A DNA stretch of 33,858 nucleotides from Oscillospiraceae bacterium (GTDB taxonomy: Bacteria > Bacillota > Clostridia > UMGS1810), in assembly GCA_015068985.1 (NCBI GenBank), contig SVJL01000012.1, positions 1 to 33,858 of the forward strand, written 5' to 3'. The notes below the pieces were generated by a model. The model worked only from the letters and a program-made list of their open reading frames with translations, did no database searches and was not told the DNA's origin. Positions 26,916 to 33,858 of this stretch are shown here, one piece after another (position 1 is the first letter of the stretch; each line of letters opens with the position of its first letter). Both the position numbers and the translations under genes were made by a program.

Positions 26916-27869
26916 TTATTCATCATATTCCTTTGAGAACTGGAAGCCTAATGAGTTAAGCTTGCCTACAACCTCTTCGAGAGATTTTCTGCCGAGATTT
27001 CTGACTCTCATCATTTCGCCCTCAGATTTTGACACAAGGTCTTCAACAGTGTTGATACCTGCGCGCTTGAGGCAGTTGAAAGAACGAACAGAAAGGTCGA
27101 GTTCTTCGATTGTGAGCTCTAAAACCTTGTCTTTCTGATTCTCTTCTTTTTCAACCATGATGTCGGTATCTCTGATCTCTTCGGTAAGGTCGATAAAGAG
27201 ATTCATGTGGTCATTTAAAATTTTTGCACTAAGGGAAAGAGCTTCCTCGGGAGTGATTGTTCCGTCTGCAAAAATTTCAAGAGTAAGCTTATCATAATCG
27301 GTAACCTGTCCTACACGGGTGTTAGTAACATAGTAGTTAACCTTATCGATAGGTGAATAAATTGAATCTACAGGAATAACGCCAATAACGTTTTGCATAT
27401 TCTCTTTATTCTTTTCACTTGTTACATAACCTCTTCCCTTGGAAAGGGTAATTTCCATATAAAGGCGTGCATTATCGCTAAGAGTAGCAATGTGCAAATC
27501 GCCGTTTATAATTTCAACCTCATGGTCACATCTGATATCTCTCGCAAGCACTTCGCCCTCGCCGCTTGCTTCAATGTAAACGGTTTTGGGAGTATCGCAA
27601 TAAAGCTTTGCGATTATCTTTTTGACATTCAGAATGATTTCGGTTACATCTTCTTTTACACCCGGAATGGTTGAAAATTCGTGGAGTACGCCATCAATTT
27701 TAACACTTGTTGGAGCAGCACCGGGAAGAGATGACAAAAGCACTCTTCTGATGGAGTTGCCAAGTGTGATACCGTAGCCTCTTTCGAGAGGTTCAACCTC
27801 GAACTTCGCATATTTGCCGTCGGGAGATTTTTCCACGCATTCAACACGGGGTTTTTCCATTTCGATCAT
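26916..27869 (-). CDS. rpoA: DNA-directed RNA polymerase subunit alpha
   Basis: [10 protein letters not shown]...[64 protein letters not shown] before ATG 27869. Confidence 0.98.
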   Translation of the reverse strand: MIEMEKPRVECVEKSPDGKYAKFEVEPLERGYGITLGNSIRRVLLSSLPGAAPTSVKIDGVLHEFSTIPGVKEDVTEIILNVKKIIAKLYCDTPKTVYIEASGEGEVLARDIRCDHEVEIINGDLHIATLSDNARLYMEITLSKGRGYVTSEKNKENMQNVIGVIPVDSIYSPIDKVNYYVTNTRVGQVTDYDKLTLEIFADGTITPEEALSLSAKILNDHMNLFIDLTEEIRDTDIMVEKEENQKDKVLELTIEELDLSVRSFNCLKRAGINTVEDLVSKSEGEMMRVRNLGRKSLEEVVGKLNSLGFQFSKEYDE

Positions 27870-27926
27870 AATATAACCCTCCATTTCAAAACTATTAATA
27901 TCTCAACTTCGAGAGGGGAGCCACTA

Positions 27927-28553
27927 TTATTTCGAGTAGAGCTCGACAATAAGGTGCTCTTCAACTTCAAGGTCGATATCGCTTCTGGCAGCGAGTGTTA
28001 CAACCTTGCCCTGAAGTGTGTTTCTGTCAAGATCAAGCCACTGGGGAATGTTCTTTCCTTCTGTTGCTTCAATAATAGCTTTTATCTTGGGAAGGCTTCT
28101 GCTTGTTTCTTTAATGGTGATAACATCGCCTTCTTTAACGAGATATGAAGGAATGTCTACCTTTTTGCCATTTACGAGGAAATGACCGTGAACAACAAGC
28201 TGTCTTGCTTCTGCTCTGGAAAGACCAAAGCCAAGTCTGTATATAACATTGTCGAGACGGCTTTCGAGAATCTGGAGAAGGTTTTCACCGGTTACGCCGG
28301 CTTTCTTTTCAGCAAGCTCGTAGTAGTGAGCAAACTGACCTTCCAAAACGCCGTAAAATCTTTTTGCTTTCTGTTTTTCTCTGAGCTGCAATCCATATTC
28401 GGAGAGCTTCTTTCTGCCCTGACCGTGCTGACCGGGAGCGTATGCTCTTCTATCGATTGCGCATTTGCCACTGTAGCATCTCTCGCCTTTCAAAAAGAGT
28501 TTCTGACCCTCGCGGCGGCAGAGACGGCATACTGCGTCTGTATAACGTGCCAT
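27927..28553 (-). CDS. rpsD: 30S ribosomal protein S4
   Basis: [68 protein letters not shown]. Confidence 0.98.
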   Translation of the reverse strand: MARYTDAVCRLCRREGQKLFLKGERCYSGKCAIDRRAYAPGQHGQGRKKLSEYGLQLREKQKAKRFYGVLEGQFAHYYELAEKKAGVTGENLLQILESRLDNVIYRLGFGLSRAEARQLVVHGHFLVNGKKVDIPSYLVKEGDVITIKETSRSLPKIKAIIEATEGKNIPQWLDLDRNTLQGKVVTLAARSDIDLEVEEHLIVELYSK

Positions 28554-28573
28554 ATCTTACACCTCCTGTTTAA

Positions 28574-28966
28574 TCACACTCTTCTTCTCTTAGGCGGTCT
28601 GCAACCGTTGTGAGGAATGGGTGTTACGTCTTTGATCATACTAACTTCAAGGCCTGCTGTCTGGAGAGCTCTGATTGCGGATTCTCTACCGGAGCCGGGA
28701 CCTTTTACATATACTTCAACGGTTTTGAGGCCGTGTTCCATTGCAGCTTTAGCAGCAGTTTCTGCAGCCATCTGTGATGCAAAGGGAGTACTTTTTCTTG
28801 AGCCTCTGAAGCCCAAGCCACCGGAAGAAGCCCAAGATAATGCATTACCCTGAGTATCGGTGATGGTAACTATTGTATTGTTAAATGTGGAGCGAATGTG
28901 AGCACAACCACGTTCAACATTTTTCTTTTCACGTCTTTTACGACTTCTTTTTGCCTGAACAGCCAT
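28574..28966 (-). CDS. rpsK: 30S ribosomal protein S11
   Basis: [48 protein letters not shown]...[14 protein letters not shown]. Confidence 0.98.
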   Translation of the reverse strand: MAVQAKRSRKRREKKNVERGCAHIRSTFNNTIVTITDTQGNALSWASSGGLGFRGSRKSTPFASQMAAETAAKAAMEHGLKTVEVYVKGPGSGRESAIRALQTAGLEVSMIKDVTPIPHNGCRPPKRRRV

Positions 28967-28987
28967 ACTAAACTTTCCCTCCTTGGA

Positions 28988-29356
28988 TTATTTTTTCTTA
29001 CCAGCGATGGTTCTCTTTGGACCTTTTCTGGTTCTTGCGTTTGTCTTTGTTCTCTGACCTCTTACGGGGAGACCTCTTCTGTGACGGAGACCTCTGTAGC
29101 AGCCGATTTCGATAAGACGTTTGATATCAAGAGCTGTCTGTCTTCTGAGGTCACCTTCAACGGTGTAGTCTCTGTCGATGATTTCTCTGATCTTCTTTTC
29201 TTCATCTTCTGTAAGGTCTTTAACTCTTGTATTAAGATCTATGCCTGCTTCGGCGAGGATCTTTCTGGAGCTTGCAACGCCGATACCGTAAACATAAGTA
29301 AGGCCGTATTCAACTCTCTTTTCGTTTGGTAAGTCAACACCTGCTATTCTTGCCAT
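28988..29356 (-). CDS. rpsM: 30S ribosomal protein S13
   Basis: [26 protein letters not shown]...[34 protein letters not shown]. Confidence 0.98.
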   Translation of the reverse strand: MARIAGVDLPNEKRVEYGLTYVYGIGVASSRKILAEAGIDLNTRVKDLTEDEEKKIREIIDRDYTVEGDLRRQTALDIKRLIEIGCYRGLRHRRGLPVRGQRTKTNARTRKGPKRTIAGKKK

Positions 29357-29476
29357 TAGCTTTTTGCACCTCCTGTTTAATTACGTTTACTGTTTTGTAT
29401 TATCATAACCATAAGGATTACAAAGAGCTTTTGCCCTTCGTACAGCCGCACCTTATAAGCTATAAGCTAAAAATTA

Positions 29477-29590
29477 TCAACCCTGTTTCTGTTTGTGTTT
29501 GGGGTTTTCGCAGATAACCATAATGTTACCTTTTCTTTTGATGATTTTACATTTTTCACACATAGGTTTAACTGATGGTCTTACCTTCAT
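29477..29590 (-). CDS. rpmJ: 50S ribosomal protein L36 (37 aa, absent from ORF track)
   Basis: [37 protein letters not shown]. Confidence 0.97.
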   Translation of the reverse strand: MKVRPSVKPMCEKCKIIKRKGNIMVICENPKHKQKQG

Positions 29591-29618
29591 GATTATTACC
29601 TCCTCTAATAAACTCAGC

Positions 29619-29837
29619 TTATTTAGCTCTCCATGTGATACGTCCCTTGCTCAGGTCATAGGGTGACATTTCAACCTTAACCTTGTCTCCGGGAAGTATT
29701 CTTATGAAGTTCGTTCTAAGCTTTCCGGAAATATAAGCCTGGATTTTATGACCATTTTCAAATTCTACGATAAACATTGCATTGGGCAGAGCCTCAAGCA
29801 CTGTTCCTTCTAATTCAAAAACATCTTCTTTTGCCAA
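29619..29837 (-). CDS. infA: Translation initiation factor IF-1
   Basis: [81 protein letters not shown] precedes TTG at 29837, so the start is probably TTG rather than 29858. Confidence 0.95.
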   Translation of the reverse strand: MAKEDVFELEGTVLEALPNAMFIVEFENGHKIQAYISGKLRTNFIRILPGDKVKVEMSPYDLSKGRITWRAK

Positions 29838-29861
29838 GGATATAACCTCCCTTATCAATAT

Positions 29862-30611
29862 CTACTCAATTAACGTTAAAAGTTCCGGTTCACCGTCGGT
29901 GATTAAAATTGTGTTTTCGTAGTGGCAGGCAAGGGAGCCGTCTTTTGTTTTGACAGTCCATCCGTCACTAAGACACTTTGTTTCAAAGCCGCCGGCATTA
30001 ACCATGGGTTCAACCGCTATGGTCATTCCCTTGCAAAGCCTTACTCCGCGTCCGAAAATTCCGTGATTGGGAATTTCGGGATCTTCGTGAAGCTTTTTGC
30101 CAATGCCGTGACCGCAATAATTACGAACAATACTGTAGCCGTTAGACTCGATGTAGTCCTGAATTGTGGCAGAAATACTAAAGAGTCGTTCATTATGGCG
30201 GGCAAACTTGAGCCCTTCAAAAAAGCTCTGTTTTGTTACGTCTATCAGACGCTGTGCCTCATCCGAAATTTTTCCTACAGGATACGTTCTTGCAGCATCA
30301 CCGTGATATCCGTCTATTACTGCACCAATGTCAAGGCTTATGATATCGCCGTCTTTGAGTGCTGTGTCATCGGGAATACCATGAATAACAGTATCGTTTA
30401 TAGATGCACAGATGCTCGCCGGATATCCGGCATAGCCCAGAAATGACGGCTCAGCGCCTTGAGCACAGATATAGTCGTGAGCAATTTTGTCTAATTGCTT
30501 GGTTGTGATACCGGGTTTTATATGCTTTTCCAATTCCTTGAAAGTGCCGAAAACAACTTTTCCGGCAGCACGCATCTTTGAGATTTCCGAAGTCGATTTT
30601 ATATTGATCAT
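29862..30611 (-). CDS. map: Methionine aminopeptidase, type I
   Basis: MINIKSTSEISKMRAAGKVV...NDTVIHGIPDD...GDIISLDIGAVIDGYHGDAARTY...GHGIGKKLHEDPEIPN; RBS GGAGG upstream of ATG 30611. Confidence 0.96.
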   Translation of the reverse strand: MINIKSTSEISKMRAAGKVVFGTFKELEKHIKPGITTKQLDKIAHDYICAQGAEPSFLGYAGYPASICASINDTVIHGIPDDTALKDGDIISLDIGAVIDGYHGDAARTYPVGKISDEAQRLIDVTKQSFFEGLKFARHNERLFSISATIQDYIESNGYSIVRNYCGHGIGKKLHEDPEIPNHGIFGRGVRLCKGMTIAVEPMVNAGGFETKCLSDGWTVKTKDGSLACHYENTILITDGEPELLTLIE

Positions 30612-30630
30612 TTTATCCTCCGCAAAATGC

Positions 30631-31263
30631 TCAGCCTTCAAGAACTTTTATGATTGCATCTGTTGTTGCCTCCAGCGAGCCTTCGCCCTCAGCAACTGCC
30701 AGATTACCCTTTTTCTTATAATACTCTATAAGAGGTTCTGTCTGACTGTGGTATACATTAAGTCGGGATTTAATTGTCTCCGGATTATCGTCGGCTCTTG
30801 TGGTAAGAGGAGATGAACATCTCTCGCAAACGTCACCGCTTTTTGAAGGATTGTTCACTACATGGTAGGTTGCTCCGCATTTGGGGCACTCTCTTCTTCC
30901 GGAAAGACGATTGATAATCAGCGAATCGTCAACCTCAATATCAAGCACCTTGTCGATCTTTATGCCGAGGTTGTCGAGAGCCTCAGCCTGAGGTATGGTG
31001 CGGGGGAAGCCGTCGAGAATGAAGCCGTTTTCACAGTCACTCTCCGACAGTCTTTCCTTTATTATTCCGATAACCACCTCATCCGGCACAAGCTCGCCCT
31101 TATCGATAAAGGTCTTTGCCATAACGCCGGTTGGAGTGCCGTTTTTGATGGCACTTCTGATAATGGCTCCGGTTGATATTGTTGGTATACCATATTTGTC
31201 ACTTAATATTTGTGCCTGGGTGCCTTTGCCGGCACCCGGTGCACCAAGCATAATCAAATTCAT
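30631..31263 (-). CDS. adk: Adenylate kinase
   Basis: MNLIMLGAPGAGKGTQAQ...GFILDGFPRTIPQAEAL; zinc-binding lid CPKCGATYH...CERC. Confidence 0.97.
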   Translation of the reverse strand: MNLIMLGAPGAGKGTQAQILSDKYGIPTISTGAIIRSAIKNGTPTGVMAKTFIDKGELVPDEVVIGIIKERLSESDCENGFILDGFPRTIPQAEALDNLGIKIDKVLDIEVDDSLIINRLSGRRECPKCGATYHVVNNPSKSGDVCERCSSPLTTRADDNPETIKSRLNVYHSQTEPLIEYYKKKGNLAVAEGEGSLEATTDAIIKVLEG

Positions 31264-31288
31264 ACTATATTCTCCCTACGATATGTTA

Positions 31289-32566
31289 TCAATCAAGAAA
31301 ACCTTTGTAGTGACGCATAAGCATCTGAGATTCGATCTGCTTAACAGTTTCTAATGCAACACCAACCATAATGAGAAGTGATGAACCGCCAACCTGAATG
31401 TTGGAAAGACTGGGGTTCACAATTCCGATGATAAGGGGAAGAATTGCAATGAAACCAAGGAAGAATGCACCTGCAAGGGTGATCTTTGAAAGTATTCTGC
31501 TGATAAAATCGCTGGTGGGTTTTCCGGGTCTGATACCGGGAACAAAACCACCGTTTCTCTTCATATTGTTTGCAACTTCAACGGGATTGAACTGAATTGC
31601 AGTGTAGAAATATGTGAAGAATACGATAAGCAGGAAGTAGATTACAACATATACCCAACTTGTTGGCTGGAAGAAGCTCCAGAACTTAAGCCAGAAGCTT
31701 GATGTGGGCTGACCTGTAAACTGCATAATTGTTGAAGGGAATGAAAGAATTGACATAGCGAAGATGATCGGAATAACGCCTGCCATTGCCACTTTGAGCG
31801 GAATGTGTGAGCTCTGACCGCCATACATCTTTCTGCCAACCATTCTCTTTGCATACTGAACAGGAATTCTTCTTTCAGCATCGGTGATGAATACAACGAG
31901 AGCAATCATCGCAAGGAAGATTACAACTACAATTGCAAATACCCACCATTCGATAGACTTGAATTCTGTAACAGCTCTCCAGAGACCGCCAAACATTGTG
32001 GGGAGACCGGAAACGATACCGGAGAAGATAATGATTGAAATACCATTACCAACACCTTTTTGTGTAATCTGTTCGCCGAGCCACATAAGGAATGCAGTAC
32101 CGGCTGTAAATGTGAGCACGATTGTAACGTAGCTGCCAAAACCGGGGTTAATAACAGCACCTTTAATACCGAAGTAAAGACCTGTTGCCTGAACAAAAGC
32201 AAGGATAACGGTTACTATACGTGTCCATTTTGCGATTACTTTTCTTCCCTCTTCGCCCTCTTTGGAAAGTCTTTCCAATGCAGGGATTGCAACTGTGAGA
32301 AGCTGAAGTATAATTGATGAGTTAATGTAGGGAGTGATACTCATGGCAAAGATTGTTGCCTGACTGAATGCACCACCCGAGAACATATTAAGCATCTGGA
32401 AGAGAGAACTGTTTTCGCCTTCAACAAGAGAAGCGAGAGCACTTGCATTAAGACCTGGAACAGGAATAAATGAACCGAGTCTGAATACAAAAATCATAAG
32501 CAAGGTGTAAAGCATCTTTTTTCTGAGGTCGGGGATTGACCAAGCATTACGCAATGTTTTAAACAC
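31289..32566 (-). CDS. secY: Preprotein translocase subunit SecY
   Basis: MFKTLRNAWSIPDLRKKMLYTLLMIFVFRLGSFIPVPG...multi-TM SecY pattern. Confidence 0.98.
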   Translation of the reverse strand: MFKTLRNAWSIPDLRKKMLYTLLMIFVFRLGSFIPVPGLNASALASLVEGENSSLFQMLNMFSGGAFSQATIFAMSITPYINSSIILQLLTVAIPALERLSKEGEEGRKVIAKWTRIVTVILAFVQATGLYFGIKGAVINPGFGSYVTIVLTFTAGTAFLMWLGEQITQKGVGNGISIIIFSGIVSGLPTMFGGLWRAVTEFKSIEWWVFAIVVVIFLAMIALVVFITDAERRIPVQYAKRMVGRKMYGGQSSHIPLKVAMAGVIPIIFAMSILSFPSTIMQFTGQPTSSFWLKFWSFFQPTSWVYVVIYFLLIVFFTYFYTAIQFNPVEVANNMKRNGGFVPGIRPGKPTSDFISRILSKITLAGAFFLGFIAILPLIIGIVNPSLSNIQVGGSSLLIMVGVALETVKQIESQMLMRHYKGFLD

Positions 32567-32567
32567 C

Positions 32568-33008
32568 TTACATCACCTCATACTTTCCGCCTGCTGCAAC
32601 GATTTTCTCTTTTGCAGATTCTGTAAATTTAGCAGCTTTTACGGTAACCTTCTTTTCTACATTCCCATTACCGAGAACTTTGATACCGTCAAGAGTTTTC
32701 TTGATGATTCCTGCTTCTTTGAGAGCCTGTGCATCAACAATAGCACCGTCTTCAAATTTATTGAGATCTGATACGTTGATTTCAGCATATTTGAGAGCAA
32801 ATACGTTGTTGAAACCACGTTTCGGAAGTCTTCTGTAGATTGGCATCTGGCCACCTTCAAAACCGATTCTAACGCCGCCACCGGATCTTGCGTTCTGACC
32901 CTTGTGACCTCTGCCGGCAGTTTTACCGTTGCCGGAACCGTGACCTCTGCCTTTTCTCTTTTTGTCCGATGTAGAACCTACGCCGGGCTGGAGTTCAAAT
33001 AATTTCAT
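32568..33008 (-). CDS. rplO: 50S ribosomal protein L15
   Basis: [66 protein letters not shown]; start ATG 33008. Confidence 0.97.
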   Translation of the reverse strand: MKLFELQPGVGSTSDKKRKGRGHGSGNGKTAGRGHKGQNARSGGGVRIGFEGGQMPIYRRLPKRGFNNVFALKYAEINVSDLNKFEDGAIVDAQALKEAGIIKKTLDGIKVLGNGNVEKKVTVKAAKFTESAKEKIVAAGGKYEVM

Positions 33009-33028
33009 ACGCCTGGCACCTCCTTTAA

Positions 33029-33208
33029 TCAAACTTGCTCAACGCTTACAAGATGAATCACCTTGTTAATCATGCCTTTGATCTGGGCATTGTCATCGTG
33101 AATCTTCTCGTCTCTGATTTTCTTTAAGCCGAGAGCTTTGACTGTAGCAATCTGATCCTGTTTGCAGCCAATTGTGCTCTTAACTAAAGTAACTTTTATT
33201 TTAGCCAT
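33029..33208 (-). CDS. rpmD: 50S ribosomal protein L30 (59 aa, absent from ORF track)
   Basis: [59 protein letters not shown]. Confidence 0.96.
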   Translation of the reverse strand: MAKIKVTLVKSTIGCKQDQIATVKALGLKKIRDEKIHDDNAQIKGMINKVIHLVSVEQV

Positions 33209-33255
33209 CGATTTTTCCTCCTAAAATTTGTTGTAGCGCTTTAAGCTTTACGCTA

Positions 33256-33762
33256 TTAACCGAGTAATTCTTCTACAGTCTTACCTCTGAGACGGGCAAC
33301 ATCTTCTGCCACCTTAAGAGATTTAAGACCTTCGATTGTTGCGCTAACAAGATTGCGAGGATTGTTAGAACGAAGTGATTTTGTTCTGATATCGCGGATA
33401 CCTGCAAGCTCAAGTACTGCTCTGGCACATCCGCCTGCAATAACACCGGTACCACGGCCGGCAGGTTTAAGAAGAACTCTTCCTGCACCAAACTCACCGA
33501 TAACTTCGTGAGCGATTGTGGTTCCAACCATAGGAACATTAATCATGTTCTTTTTAGCATCGTCTATAGCTTTTCTAACAGCATCCGGAATTTCAGCAGC
33601 TTTACCTGTGCCTGCACCAACGTGGCCATTGCCATCGCCTACAACAACAAGTACACTGAATCTGAAAGTTCTACCGCCCTTTACAACCTTAGCAACACGA
33701 TTTATGCTAACGATTTTTTCCTGCAATTCTAATGAATCTGCATCTATTCTTTCTAAAGCCAT
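33256..33762 (-). CDS. rpsE: 30S ribosomal protein S5
   Basis: [59 protein letters not shown]. Confidence 0.98.
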   Translation of the reverse strand: MALERIDADSLELQEKIVSINRVAKVVKGGRTFRFSVLVVVGDGNGHVGAGTGKAAEIPDAVRKAIDDAKKNMINVPMVGTTIAHEVIGEFGAGRVLLKPAGRGTGVIAGGCARAVLELAGIRDIRTKSLRSNNPRNLVSATIEGLKSLKVAEDVARLRGKTVEELLG

Positions 33763-33779
33763 TGCTTTTCCTCCTTCTC

Positions 33780-33858
33780 TTAGAATTCTAAGCCGCCTTC
33801 TCTGGCGCCTTCGGCAAGCTCGAGCACTCTGCCGTGATATACATAACCGCCTCTGTCA
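33780..33858 (-). CDS. rplR: 50S ribosomal protein L18, C-terminal end only
   Basis: ...[26 protein letters not shown]-type C-terminus (read: [25 protein letters not shown]), upstream of rpsE; truncated by window. Confidence 0.93.
   Translation of the reverse strand, partial: DRGGYVYHGRVLELAEGAREGGLEF

Noticed and set aside
26791-29332. Plus-strand ORFs over rplQ/rpoA/rpsD/rpsK/rpsM
   Set aside because: Antisense shadows of highly conserved ribosomal genes.

Overview
The window looks like a chromosome segment of a low-to-moderate-GC anaerobic Firmicute (Clostridia-type), assigned by gene content only. Left edge, minus strand: a SCIFF-type ranthipeptide precursor (49 aa, 7 Cys, too short for the ORF track) and the 5' part of its radical SAM maturase, separated by a nested inverted-repeat element. 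Centre, plus strand: a glycan-utilisation / cell-surface locus. It encodes an AraC regulator, a GH36 alpha-galactosidase, a PL8-type polysaccharide lyase with an in-frame TAG before its C-terminal domain, two neighbouring secreted proteins sharing a duplicated beta-rich domain, two SLH-anchored proteins, a hypothetical, three TIM-barrel sugar isomerase-like proteins (two a tandem duplication), a DUF4838-like protein, and a solute-binding lipoprotein with a strong sigma-A promoter and paired palindromic operators. Right side, minus strand: a beta-helix/stalk-domain secreted protein; a small ORF behind a long structured leader that ends in an intrinsic terminator abutting its RBS; then the conserved spc/alpha ribosomal block (rplR'-rpsE-rpmD-rplO-secY-adk-map-infA-rpmJ-rpsM-rpsK-rpsD-rpoA-rplQ). 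Two non-coding repeat families are visible: a ~270-317 bp nested inverted-repeat element (2 inverted copies) and a MITE-like family with TAAATTATTGTTTA termini but different interiors (3 copies). The best candidate for something undescribed is the structured leader at about 25728-25975 (minus strand).
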